The translations under genes were made by a program, and so were the position numbers. A DNA stretch of 64,000 bases from Caenorhabditis remanei (taxonomy: Eukaryota; Nematoda; Chromadorea; Rhabditida; Rhabditidae), in contig NC_071331.1 of the NCBI RefSeq assembly GCF_010183535.1, positions 16,368,001 through 16,432,000 of the forward strand, given 5' to 3'. Of this stretch, positions 38,703 through 51,000 are shown one piece after another. A model generated the notes under the pieces. It did not search any database and had not been told where the DNA came from. It saw only the letters and a list, made by a program, of their open reading frames with translations. Position 1 is the first letter of the stretch. Each line of letters opens with the position of its first letter.

Positions 38703-40423
38703 TCAACAGTAATCAACTTGAGTTGAGAAAGTTCCAACAAGATTCTCACTTTCAGCATCTTTGTTTTCTTCCACAGCTAATCTCGTATATCGGATGCATG
38801 ATTCGAAAGGATTTCCTAATTGGACAACAGCCCCATTTTCCGGAACTCCAAGTGTTGGCAGAAACACGTGTCGCCAAACCTGATCATACTTCTTATACAG
38901 CTTGTCTTCTTCGTCTTTTTTGTTATAGCATCCAGTTATTTTAGGCTTCTCAAAAATTGCAGATGTTAGTAACGAGCTGAAAATTAAAACTTTGAGAAAG
39001 AAAAATGAGGAAGTTAAACCTATGTAAACGTATTCCCTTCACATCGAATGGTTTCCGATCGAAAACAGTTTCTAGGTTTTTAATCCACGAGTATAATTTT
39101 TTATGTTCGGATTTCATTGATTCAATATTAATTGAGCCTCCTCCTCTCACTAAATAACAATGTCCTTCCCGTCTTTTTGTGGGTTGATCTCCTTTGCAAG
39201 AAGTGAATTCATCCCATCTCAATTCAATATACAAATCAATATTATTATCAGGAGAATACAAACGAGCTCTGAAATGAAAATGTGGACTAAATTATTTAAG
39301 AATCAAGTATTTACCTGCATCTATCCATAGAGCAGTCTTCGGCAAAATTCTTCGGCCATTTCTCAGTGTCAAGATACGAATATTTTTGTTTGCAACCTTC
39401 GGAATCAGTTTCATCCAATTGACAAGTGGGAGATGGATTGAAGTCTCCCATCGGAAGAAAATGAAATCTCCAATTGTGAGATGGAAATATCAGTTCAGAG
39501 TCTTTTCCTAGATTGTTCCCACAATGATCAGCTACAAAAATAGAAATTTAGAGAACTGATTAGAGAGATGAAACTTACTGTAATCAAGTGGATTTTTTGT
39601 TGTAAACCTTACAGGCGGTACCATTGCAATCAGAACAAAAAATATGACAGTTTGTTTTCGAGATATCTCATCGTAACAAAAATAGACGCCTTGTGAACGA
39701 ACATCTGCCTGGAAACTCTCGGAATTCTATAGAAATCATGACTTCAGATACCCCGAATATTGTCAATTTTCCGTCATTCTGCCAGAATCTTGGCGGTTCT
39801 TTTGATCTACTTGTGAAATTTGCTTCCTTTTTGGATGAGAAAAAAGATGGATTCTTATCACTTTCATCGGTAACTAATGTGTGTGGATACCAAATGATAT
39901 TATCCGAATCAACGTCTTCTTTGTTTTCGGTAAAATTCTGAGTATTTTGAACGTCTTTCCAGATCTCATTTACTCTGACAAACTGAGTTGGATTCAGAAG
40001 GAATTCATCAATTTGTTCAGAATATCCCCATCTTTTCATTCTTCCATTCATTAAATATGACATTTGACACATTTTACAGGGTAGATCAACCCGTTCTCCC
40101 GGCCAGAAATACACTGGAATTATCTGGAATTAGAAGATAAATAAGGAATTGAATAGGGAATGAGACCTTTAGACTGTTGTCTTCACTACACCCTTTCAGA
40201 TATGAAGATTTCGCCCATCGATTCTCCCAATACACCTTTATATTCTTCGGAATATTACTGTTTTTCCATTCGTGAGCACTCGGAGGAACCCATCTCAAAT
40301 TATTGGAAGATGAGAATGAAATCTGAAACAGAGAAAAAGAGAAAATTCTCCAGGAAACGGAAACTAGCTCACCACGGCATTGTAACATATAATTGTTGAT
40401 AGTAAGAGTAACCAAATTCTCAT
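38703..40423 (-). CDS. Secreted protein with Ig-like domain, nematode type
   Basis: The ATG at 40423 opens a signal peptide (MRIWLLLLSTIICYNAV). Exons join in phase to the TGA at 38703-38705. The second and third exons form an Ig-like V-type fold: VYFWPGERVDLPCKMCQM (first Cys) and LTIFGVSEADVRSQGVYFCYDE (the D/xxGVYFC second Cys signature). A Cys-containing C-terminal half follows (IELRWDEFTSC, REGHCYLVRGGGS) and the protein ends QVDYC. There is one more hydrophobic run (TVIFFVLIAM) that is probably part of the fold. About 470 residues. It may belong to the nematode Ig-domain families of the IGDB kind, but I cannot name it. It is the downstream member of a same-strand pair with the galactosyltransferase. 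Confidence 0.75.
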
Positions 40424-40662
40424 TGTTTTTGTCAATTGGATAATGATAAAATGAATTTTAAATTAAATAAACTCCACGAACTCCACGTAATCGATTTTGT
40501 TTGGAAGTTTTCTCAAACATCATACAAGTGTCTGTTTCTAAAACTTTTTTTCAAGTGTTCATTTAAATAAATAAAGAAAAGAAACGGGAGAAGAAATGAC
40601 TAGAAATGTGAGAACAGGAAGAATGAGAAAAGAGGGGGAAAAACAATAAATAACTGAAAATT
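40424..40662. other. short intergenic gap between two minus-strand genes
   Basis: About 240 bases that hold the 3' UTR of the galactosyltransferase gene and the 5' region of the Ig-domain gene. An ATTTAAATAAATAAAG stretch lies at 40561-40576. No coding signal was seen. Confidence 0.5.
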
Positions 40663-42685
40663 CTAGATAGTTGGAGGCGGAAGAGTGTCATCCATTGACG
40701 TGGATACTGTAGTTGTTTCATTTCTGACGTCTTCTAAGTCATCTTTTCTCCAAACTCCACGTGCAATTGAGTACAGTAATCCATCGATGAGACGAATTTC
40801 ATCTGGATACAAGTGATGCATACTTATCAAATTTTCATGATATATTGCAGGTCCCTGGAATGATTTCATATAGATTTACGAATTAATTGAAATAGTTTAA
40901 TTACCCATATTTGGATAGGATCCATTTGAAATGATCTAGTAAGATCCGCATAGAAATGTTGTTCAGGTCTCCAGGGAAGGAATCTTTGACGTCCTTTCTC
41001 ATCTCGACTGTCCAATGGAACAATTCCCATTGAGGCGAGACATCTACAAAATCGAAACATTTTCATTTGTTTTTTTCATTTATCTGATCTTACTGAGCGA
41101 TTGCGTAGTCTTCCCATTCATGGTAAGGGCATTTCTCCTTGTCATTAAATAGTTTTTCTGTGAAAATCCGCATTGCTTCTCGACTCATCACGTATCCACT
41201 TCCACCCGCATTGTATCCCGTTTCCTAAATAATTACACTATAAAAAATCAAAGCTTCCGTCATTTATTTCTCATTGAGGTCGTCAAGATTGAAGGCTCAG
41301 ATTGCTTGTGTACTATTAAAAAGGGGAAATAAAAAGAAGTACATACCGTCCGTCTACTCAACCGATATCCGATAAAATAGGGCTTATTTGGATCCAATGT
41401 CGCCAGATATCTCTGAAGATTTTCGACAATCAAATAAGTGTCATCGTCTCCTTTGAAGTACCTTCAAAAGATTTCAATCTTTATTTGTTTTAAGTAAATC
41501 AAATGAACTTACCAATCGAATTCCTTTGACACATATTTATAAATATAAAGAAGAGCTAGACGAGTTTTCCAGAATAATTTATAATAACTCTCTGGTAATC
41601 CATCGAATACAGTATGATATGGTGTTGACGCATTCAGAAATCGGTCGGAATTAGTGAACAGATGACCAGCATCGCATCGACGAAGCCATGTTTCCGTAAT
41701 GGCAGGAACCTAGAAAAGGGAAGATAAAGCATTTTGAGAGATGGCCTTGAGTAGGGATTACCCGTGTCTTATGATATACAGATGTTGTCATTGCCCAGCA
41801 TAGAAGAGATCCACTTTTCGGCTGATTTTTTGCACTTTCTGATACTTTTACTGATCCGAGAAGGTGTTCATTGTACTTTCTGAAAATCCGATATTTCATG
41901 AAAAGAATTCAAAAACAAATACGCTTCTTGAAACTTGAAAAATTCGATAACCTATCAACAAGTTGTCGCGGCAGAGAAGCTGCTTGTTTCAATCTGTATT
42001 GTCTCTTTTTAAAAGTTGAATTTTCAAACTTTAAATACATGAGACACTTTCTTACAGAGAAAAGTCAAAGCATTCGCCGCAATCCGAAAATATAACTTTT
42101 TTTGTTAACAATTTCTTGGTTTAAGCTCTTTACCAAAGATTAACATTGATAAAGATCATTAAAAATTTCAACTTGGAATAACTTCTATGATTGCATAGAA
42201 GACATGGAATTTGAATCAGGTGAAACCGGAGTTACAAGTTTTGTAAGGGGCTCACGCGTAGGTCAATTAAACGATTACAATGAAAAAACTTACTCGAAAC
42301 CGCTGTCATCAATTGGAAACAATGGGATCAAATCGATTCCAGTTTTATATTGAACTTGATAGAGGAAGTAAGCTCCAAAAAAGAAAATAGCGAATACAAT
42401 AATAAAACTGAAACGGTATTCATCTGCACACAATCGAACGGATCGGAGATTCCGGATATTTTTCTGGAATATGGGAGTGGTTGAATCAGAGATGAGATTT
42501 AGTTGATCTTTTTGAATTATGTCCGCTTCAGATGGTTCAAAAAATGAATGATTTCCTATTTTCATTTCAAAATTTGAACTGGGAATTCGATTCGAATGAT
42601 GTAGAAATGTGAGAAAATCGTATATATTACCGTTCGAAATTCGATTGAATCGGTTGATTTCAATCGGCCTTTCTCTAGATTTCAT
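40663..42685 (-). CDS. C1GALT1-type beta-1,3-galactosyltransferase
   Basis: The ATG at 42685 gives a long cytosolic head of ~95 residues, then one membrane helix (FSFIIVFAIFFFGAYFLYQV): type II Golgi topology. The lumenal domain carries SLLCWAMTT, the paired Cys-rich ETWLRRCD, the metal/UDP-sugar motif FKGDDDTYLIVENL, GYNAGGSGYVMSREA and EDYAIAQCLASMGI. These are marks of the core 1 T-synthase family that adds Gal to GalNAc-Ser/Thr. Seven or so exons; the stop lies at 40663. The head is longer than in typical family members. Worms have several paralogues, so its substrate is not certain. Confidence 0.85.
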
Positions 42686-44370
42686 TTACTTTTGAAACTT
42701 TCGATTTTCGGGAAAAAAGAGAAAGTGAGTTACCTTCAAACGCTCTCTCCATTTCTTCTGAGTATGAACACATATCATTGTTTCTATTTATCATAAACTC
42801 ATTTCTCGATGACAAATGTCAAATGAAATTGTTGAAAAGAAGAAGATGAAGAGGATTCTGAAGAAGAGAAATCATTGAAACAGTTGACAAGATAAAAACA
42901 AAAAGAGTTTAAGAGAGATATAATGTAACATTGGCATTAAAGCATGAAACGAAAGAGGAGAACGATCAGAAGAAAAGGGGGGAATGATGAGAGTCCTCCG
43001 ACTCCTCCCTGACAATTCGATCGGTTTGGCAGATAGGACAACGGACATGAAGAAGGCGCGGAAGCGACGCGGAGAATTGAAAAAGACGACGATGACGATG
43101 GAGAAACGACGCAATATTTGGACAACGTTTTTCTCACTCGCCGCGGTTTTTGAGATTCCAAAGATGGTATCTGGGTGAGAAAAAGCAAGAGATGAGAGGT
43201 ATCAGGCAGAGGGATTAGCACCTAATATCAAGAATAACTGAGATTAGGAAATAAGGAAATCAAGAATGAGGTGTTGGATAGATCTGAACAGTCTTGAGTT
43301 GCTCATCCTCTCAAAGATTGCATTTATTTGATGGTCTTTCGAACTGATTATCACGAATGTCATGCAATTATTCAAGTTGATGTTGTTACAGCTTTTGTTA
43401 GAATTAGTTGTTATTAAAGAGGAAAATATAATTTGTTTCTAACTAGATGAAGCAATGATGTCATGTGACTAAGTCTAAAGCTTCGGAAAGGTATAAGAAG
43501 CGAATATCTTGTTCCGAGCATTTTCGTCGATATATTAGAAGTTTATTTTTTTCCGTTTGACAGTTTTCTGTTCATTCCCTTCCTAAATAGTTATGGCTTT
43601 TGAAAGTATGGGACACCTGAAATTGGAAATCTTTATTAGATATGTTGAGATCCTAGAGCTGTACCTTGCAAATACAAACAGTTCGAGAAAAGAACAGTTT
43701 GATCTCGCTGAAACCGGAACGAAGTCTTTTTTAATGCAAAGAAACCATTGGAACAGTCAACAATCCCTTCTAGATATGGGTTACTGTACTAGAACAATCT
43801 CTATATGAAATGCATTAATTTAACTGTGTTGTCTAACTAAAGTATATACATTTTTGTCCGAAACCAGTAATTGTGACATCGTCTTACATAAGTGTCGCCA
43901 TCTCGATAAAGAATCCACTTAATTTGTTTTGGAATGATAGATTGAATGAATGAAATTACAAACTTAGAAATATGAAATATGAGAGTGGACAGAATTGAGA
44001 TTAACGATGTGGAAAGGAAGTTCACAAGACACTTCAGACGAATTGTAACATTCTCATCACTAGAAAAACTGCCACGAAGATTTTTCTAGATATCTTGCGC
44101 AATATGCATCGAGGTGCAACAAAAAGTGTTTTGCAAGTTTTCGTTTATCTTGCTTTTCGCATCTGGCATGCCTAGTGAAGAACCGGCAATTCGGCTTCTT
44201 TTTACGTGGCACGACGACAGGAATCGGATTGAAACGAAATACCTTACGCAACGAATACAGGCTATTTATTCTCGGGAAAAATCAACAGTCATATAACAAA
44301 AAATTAAATTTGAAGATGATTTTTGGATTAGCGAGGATGCAAAAATAAATGAATTCACGGGGAAAACTGA
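42686..44370. other. intergenic region with one weak candidate ORF
   Basis: The first ~500 bases are purine-rich on the + strand. One ATG-started frame at 43593-43808 (71 codons, +) follows a TTTGACAG acceptor-like site, but has no recognisable domain and no clear poly(A) signal. Other frames overlap each other on both strands and look like chance. Confidence 0.4.
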
Positions 44371-47300
44371 TTATTCTTCTTTTTGTTGCTCCAACGGAGT
44401 GACGATTGGCAAGTATGGAAAGTCTTCACGGTAACTGAGATTTATTTGAGTCTGAAATTTTGCTGTAATGAATCTCAACTCTTTACTAAATCTCAACTCA
44501 CCTTCGCATCAGCAGAAATACATTCGAGTCGTTTAATAATCGTTCGAATATCACCTCTGGCCTCTGGAATATGTGAAGTGCACGTGGAAAGTAACTGTGT
44601 TACAGCCTCTCCACAATAAGAAATTGGATCCAGTTGAGCTGATCCATCTCTCATTGCATCGATGAATGTTTGTGTCTGTCGAAGTGATGCAAATGGAGTT
44701 CCTCCCAATGAGAATATCTCCCAAAGTGTTACTCCAAGTGGCCAAATCATTGTCTGTTCGTTATGAATCATTTTGTGATCTCTCTTGAAATATTCTGGCG
44801 GCATCCAACGAAGTTTTGTTGGTGCCTGAAATATGATCTGATCGTGAAGAAAGTTTCTTCTTGAACTTACACTTTCAGTAGTCATATCAAGAGCATGATG
44901 TTCTGCAAGACCGAATCCTCCAATCTTGACGATTCCTCTTTCAGCCAAAAGAACATTTGAAGTTGACAGATGAGTTGGGAATACATTCTTCTTGAGTAAA
45001 TGTTCAACTCCATTACAACATCCAATCGCAATTGCAGCAAGTCGTTCAGATGAAAGGAAACTAGCCATATTAAATGGTTCTGTTCCGAATCTCGCACAAC
45101 GACTCTCACGAAGAACTCCTCGAAGAACTGATTGATGAAGTGGTTCCCACATTAACATTACATCTGGAATTCGAAAACGCTTTGAAATTTTTATCAGGGA
45201 AATTTGTTTCCTTTTGCAGTTTTCTTCTGAATTTGAAAATTTTGTGAGTCTGAAGATCTGGATAACTTTATAAAATTCACGAAAGCATCTATAGTCTTAC
45301 AACATTTGTATTTCTCATCAATAATTGCAAAAACTAAAGTAACTACCAGTACAAATCTGTTTATTACCTGATCCAGCTGGAGATATTCCACAAAGAGAAA
45401 CAACATTCGGATGTGCTCCGGCAGAAATATTTGATTTCAAAAGTGAAGTTAACTTGATCAATTCTTCATCTGACAGACGGGATACATCTGAATTCAATTG
45501 TTTTCTTTCTTTGCTTCTCAACACTGATTCTCACTTTTCAATAAATAAACATTCACATCATGAACAGATCCATTATAAGAATTGAACATTGCTCTATGAA
45601 TCGGACCGAATTTTCCCATTCCTACAGTAATTCCGAGTTCAACTTTATTCGGTTGGATTGGTGTTCCACTTTTAACAACATTTCTGAACGCTTCCAATGC
45701 TTCTCCTTCGGCTAAAAGGCGTTGTTCATCTTCTGGAGCAGCTCCAGATGGAACACGAGAGACTGTTTTCTGGAAAGGATCAGAAGTTGTATGCAGTTTA
45801 AAGTCAGTTGTATGTGTTCAGTTTTTCCGGTGACACGTGCTTATTGTTGACTGTCCAAAGAGAGAAAATTAATTATTTTATTTATTCATCATCATCAAAA
45901 TATATTGAAAATAAATGAGATATTTATACAGAAAAAAGAACAGACACACACACGGTCACCGAAAAAGTTGGGGGGAAGGGAAATCTGGAAAAGTGGGAAA
46001 AATGGGAAGTGAGAAGGGGGGAAATGAATGGGTCATGTCAATAGGATTGGCACTTTTTGGGGTGATTAGATGCAGGAAAACAAGGAAAGAAATAACCGTA
46101 TTAGAGCATTAAGAGAGAGAGAGAAGAAAAGAAAAGAGCAGGAGCTAGTTGTGGACACGGAACGAATGAAGGTGCTGGACGACGGCTTCCTATTGCCGAA
46201 GATGCTCTTTCTCACGACTCACCAGCTCTGTTGGTGGCGGATTTGCAGATGTGTAACGATATCCGTTTGAAGTTTTTGATTCCTTCGTCTGGAAATATCA
46301 ATTAAATAGAGATATGCAGTTTTCGAATCTCGGTTTCAACCCTCTTACCTTGCAACATCTCTTCGAATAGACACAGCAGAGAGCAACTGCGCAAATGATG
46401 ATGAAACCAGTGAGGCAAGCGACGAAAATGTTGCGAACTCTGAAAAAGTTCTCTCCGTTGACAAATCGTTGCCAGAAGTTTTGTTGCGATGGATCAGTCT
46501 CTCCCTCAATGAGCTCAACAGTAGTAGTCTCTTCAGAATCTTTACTTGATTCTGCTGAATCTTCTCCAGCAGCGGTTGTTCCTTCTTCATCATCATCATC
46601 CTTCTTCTCTTCATCATTTTTATCTTCATCTTCTTCTTTTTTCTCTTCTTCTTCATCCTTCTTTTCATCTTCTCCACTCTTCTCTTCATCCTTCTCTGTA
46701 GTTGTTTCAACATCCTCTTCTTTCTCTTCTTTCTCCTCCTCATCACCTTCTTCTTCTGCCTTCTTCTTTGCCTCTTCTTGGGATTTCAGTTTTGTTGGTT
46801 CAATATCTTCCAAATTAACCTTCAGAACTCCATCTTCTTCTTCACTTTCCTTCTCTTTCTTTGTCTCTTCTTCCTTCTTCTCCTCCTCCTCAAAGAAGTT
46901 TGTTCCTCCAGTTTCATCACTAACATCTCCTTCATCCTTATCCTCCTGAACAACAGTTGCAGATTCTTCTTCAGTTGTAGTTACAACTACTGAGTCATCA
47001 GATGGCTCATCCACAACTTCTGATTCTCCATTAACATAAAGTTCTGGTTTAAGATCGAATTTCAAATGTTCTGACTCCATAATAGTCTCTCCATCGTAAA
47101 TTTGTTCATTTTTTGAGGCAGAAGCCTTGATTTGACGAGAGCGACGAATGGTGGCTGTGTAATATGACTCAAGTTCTTTGGCTCCAGAGAAAACATCCCG
47201 ATCGAATTGAACCTCTGGTGGCAAATCATCATCATATTGATCATAGTTCTGGAATTATGTATTCTCTTCCTTCAATAATCACTGATTCCACTTACATCAC

Positions 47301-48076
47301 TGTGGTCATAATCATCGTCATCTTTTGCTCCTGGTTGATCTTCTTTACTTTCCGACAAATCAACAAGAACTGAAGCAACACAAGTATGAATTCCAGCTGG
47401 AGTTGATTCCACCTCTCCTTCACAATGCTCTGGTGCCTGAAAACTAAATTATTGTTGCTCAAATTAAGATAGAAAAGTGCTACCTTCACTTGGAATTTAT
47501 AGTGAAGAGTGACATTTTCAATCTTAAGATGCCTCCAGTATGGTTCCAACCAGAATGGTTCAATTGTCACGACAACGGATGAATTCTCGTTGACAGCGAG
47601 TGGTTGTGGTGGACGTTGAAGAGCTGAAATAAATCAAGTAGGGTTTCAAACTGTTTCTGAATGCATACCATCAGCATAACAAGCGGTGTATGTCTTCATT
47701 GTGAGGTTGGCTGGATGTTGGATCTGAGTCAAATCAGTATGACAGTTAGCAGCAAGAGTATGAGCACATGAACATCCTCCAGCAGTACGAGAAGCTCTTG
47801 AATCTTTTGGTCGAAGACAGACACTGTATCCGTTCTCTGTGCATTGACTACATGCTGAGCAAGCATCTGTTTTCAATGTATCCTCGTTTACAAGATTTCT
47901 AAGTCCATGATGAGATGCAGTATCTGGACAGAGAAGATCTATACATCCACCTCCAATTGCATTGTGTTCGATTGATAGAGCGCTGAAAATATGTTTTATT
48001 CAAGAAAGTGAAATAGAGTTGTAATATACCTAACAGTCAGCAGCCAACTGCTGAGAGCGACAAGTTTGAAACCCAT
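44371..48076 (-). CDS. Receptor-type tyrosine pseudokinase with acidic extracellular stalk
   Basis: One gene is proposed. The ATG at 48076 opens a signal peptide (MGFKLVALSSWLLTVSALS). The ectodomain is Cys-rich (CIDLLCPD, CSACSQCTENGYSVC, GGCSCAHTLAANC). A stalk of ~150 residues is mostly Glu, Lys and Asp, followed by a membrane helix (IFVACLTGFIIICAVALCCVY). After RCCK and TKESKTSNGYRYTSANPP, a GTGAGT donor at 46222 joins in phase to an exon at 45769. Then come a kinase N-lobe (ELGITVGMGKFG), HPNVVSLCG, and a C-lobe with KLRWMPPEYF and GVTLWEIFSLGGTPF, typical of tyrosine kinases. The three catalytic motifs are lost: the VAIK Lys reads Tyr (VNVY), HRD reads Pro-Thr-His, and DFG reads GFG. 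Without the join, a stop at 46190-46192 would end a kinase-free form. I recall a unique receptor kinase-like gene on T22B11 in C. elegans. Confidence 0.75.
46580..46770. repeat. GAA/CTT low-complexity tract coding for the Glu/Lys stalk
   Basis: Trinucleotide-like TTC/CTT repeats on the + strand code on the minus strand for runs of Glu, Lys and Asp in the pseudokinase stalk. Open frames on other strands and phases here (poly-Ser, poly-Arg/Lys) are artefacts of this composition. Confidence 0.8.
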
Positions 48077-51000
48077 TGGCTGGGCTTTTTGAAATGAGCG
48101 AACGAGATCTGAAACGAGAAGATAAATACTGAAGAGATATGTGCAGATGAACAAATAATGATTGAAAAGAAGAAAAAGGAACGAAAAAATGGAAAATCAA
48201 ACTGCAGAAAAAACGATGGAGAAGAAGAAGAGATTCCACGTCACAGGAATGAAATCGAGAAGTAGAAAAAAGAAGAAGAAGAAGGCGTGGTCACAAGTGG
48301 TAGAATAAGAAGAAGGAATGAGCACAGAAATCCGATATTATGAAAATATATCTGCATGAGAGTTGGTGGGGTGTGGTGCCAAAAATGAGGAGAAAAAATG
48401 GGATTGAGAAGGTTTCAGAAGGTTTCAGATGACGCCGGAAGTTTGGAAATCAGAGAAAATGCATAACTGAAAACCAGAGAGCAAATAAAGTGAAAATGAG
48501 AGAATCGTCAGATTTGGAGATGGTTTTGGAACTGTGTTTTGGTCTTTAATTGGATAATATTGTTCAGAAAAGTTAAGATATGAAAGTCATAATTCTGATG
48601 GAAAAGTTACTGATAACAAGGCAAAAAAAAACAAAGCGATGATTGGGTCTTTTGTGAAAAAAGTGTGGATGATGAGTGTTGAGATGCCTTTCGTCCATTG
48701 AAAAAAGTTTTCGAAGAAGATTTTTCTCCCGCACGGGAAGACAGAGAAGAGGACACAATTTGTCTTGAGGCGCCACCAGAAAACAAATAGAAAAAGGAAG
48801 AATCCCCCGCGGGAGCACCAGGAGCAGAAGTCTGCGGGGGCATAACATGGAATGGACGACGGACGGCACGAAGAAGAAATGGATAGGCATGCAAATTTTG
48901 TATTAGAAGAAGGAGGGAGAGAGAGAAAATATGCGCATTTCTCGGTTAAATCTGGATCTGAGATGAACAAGAGCACTTGGCGCAATCTGAGAAAAAGAGG
49001 AAGCATCAGGAAGGTCAGCCAAGTGGATTTGGGTTGCCATTCGAAATTTTAGTAGGTATAGATGGGCGGTCTCTTCCTCTGGGCGGGAAATGGTAAGAGA
49101 AAGAGAGAGCGTATAATCAGCGTTCGAGCTCAATTTCTATTTGTCAAGTGATGATGAGAAAAGGAAGGAAAGCAGCAAAAAATAGGTGTGCAGGGATCAC
49201 GTGGAATTAGAGAAGGAAACGATCAGTGATCAATGGGGAATTCAAAAACTGTTCAAATTGACAGATGAGAGCAACAGAAAATGAAAGAGAATGAGGTCAA
49301 GCGAACCGGGGGAAACCAGAACACATGGGTTTTAGTTGCAAAACTAAATAGAGCATTCAGAAAAGTGATAGTGGAAATCGAACCTTTTATATTAAACTAA
49401 TTTTATATTACGATCTGAATCTTCAGAACATTATTTACAATGTTGGAGAATGGACCTGACCTATTCAGTTTCCTATTTCACGAAAAACTCTGAAAATTCT
49501 GATTTCTAAAGAGATCAATCAACTTCTCTCACTACAACTATGAGCATGGAGGTCCCATGTCTGCGAGGAAAACCTGCTTTTTTTGCAGGAATCAATTTAT
49601 TTTACTGGGTATGGTCAAGTTCATAGATCTCCTCGAACCAGCATAACACGTGGATTCTAAAAAAAAATCCACGTCATCATTTAGGTGACCATGCAGGCAG
49701 ACATCTGCAGCTTTTGGAATGCTCAAATCAATTCTTCAACCCTCAAAAAGCGACTGCTAATCTACTAAATTTGTCTAGGAAATAAACGGTAAATGACAGT
49801 GAAAACACAAACTTCCTTCCATTCCATTCCATTTTTTCTCTTTATTTCTCATTTACTGCTCCTCTCATTTCTTTTATTTCGAGTGGTTTGTTAGCCCAAC
49901 TGTAATGAAAAAAAGCGTCGCGAACCCGGGCGATTATTTACCGAAAAAGTTAGTCATTTTTCTCTCTCTTCTTCTAATGTTTCAGAGATTCCCCCGCCAA
50001 AACTTTGCAGTTCTCCTGCCAACAGAGAAAACGACGGTCTAATTTGATGAGATGAGCCAAATATTTGCACAAAACTTTCAATTTCTACTTCAATTGCATT
50101 GATATTTTAACAGTATGAGAAACGGTATCAGAGAAGAAAAAAAGAAAGTAGGAGATTTGAGGAAAGGGAGAATACAACCAAATGTTGAGTGCTCATTGTA
50201 ATCATTCTACAGTACGCTATGTATTAACATTACAGCCAAACCATCAAACTGAAAGGGTAAGATTACAGTACTCTCCAAAGTTTAGGTTGTGCCTCAATCA
50301 ACCCATGGTTATGATAATATCTAATGTTTTAAAATTAACCCTTTCAAAATACCGGTTTTGTTGGAAAAAACTTTTGTTATCAATCTATGTAACATTATGA
50401 AATTAACTGAATGGAGCACCGAAGAGGAACCACTCAAAGACAATGCCTCATTTTTTAATTGAAAACAAAAGCACACATTGGTAACGGACACGTCAATTTT
50501 TGTAGTTGTAATTATACAAGTGAGGTGCAAAAGACGGTTCTATAGGCATGAAAACTGTAGCTTATCATGTTTATTGAGCTGTTCAAAAGTAAGGAACTTT
50601 TCCAAATGTTCAGATATTTTCAGAACTTCCTGTGCAGTACTGGGCAGTAAGCTGTTCGTTTTTGCAGTTTACTGTAGAACTAAATCTACTTTGAGCTTGC
50701 GAACTTGTATCACGGAGAACCATGATTCGTTTGAACCAAAAAAAAATTACAATTCATTTCTGAAATACGTCAAATTGAGAGTCGAACACCTCAAGTAATG
50801 ACTCATAAGAATATGTGGTCTACTACAAAAGTGAAAGAGGTAAATAGCGCACTTCTTGAAACCAGCACAGCCTTCCAAAACATGGAATCTTCCACAGAAA
50901 AATGCAGAAAACGAATTAGCCTTTCCCGAATGTGAAGTTCATGTTCTTTTGATTAGAACTCAAACAAACTTGACTATTCAGAAAAAGGTTGATTGGGGAA

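Noticed and set aside
46345..46993. Poly-Ser, poly-Arg/Lys and Phe/Leu-rich frames overlapping the pseudokinase stalk
   Set aside because: They are other-phase readings of the same GAA/CTT low-complexity tract; the Glu/Lys frame joins to real exons on both sides.
48573..49133. Overlapping Ser/Phe/Leu-rich frames on the minus strand
   Set aside because: They arise from purine-rich DNA read antisense; three frames are open at once and none has splice or domain support.
49649..49676. Hairpin ACGTGGATT / AATCCACGT as a candidate microRNA precursor
   Set aside because: The stem is only nine base pairs, far too short for a microRNA precursor.
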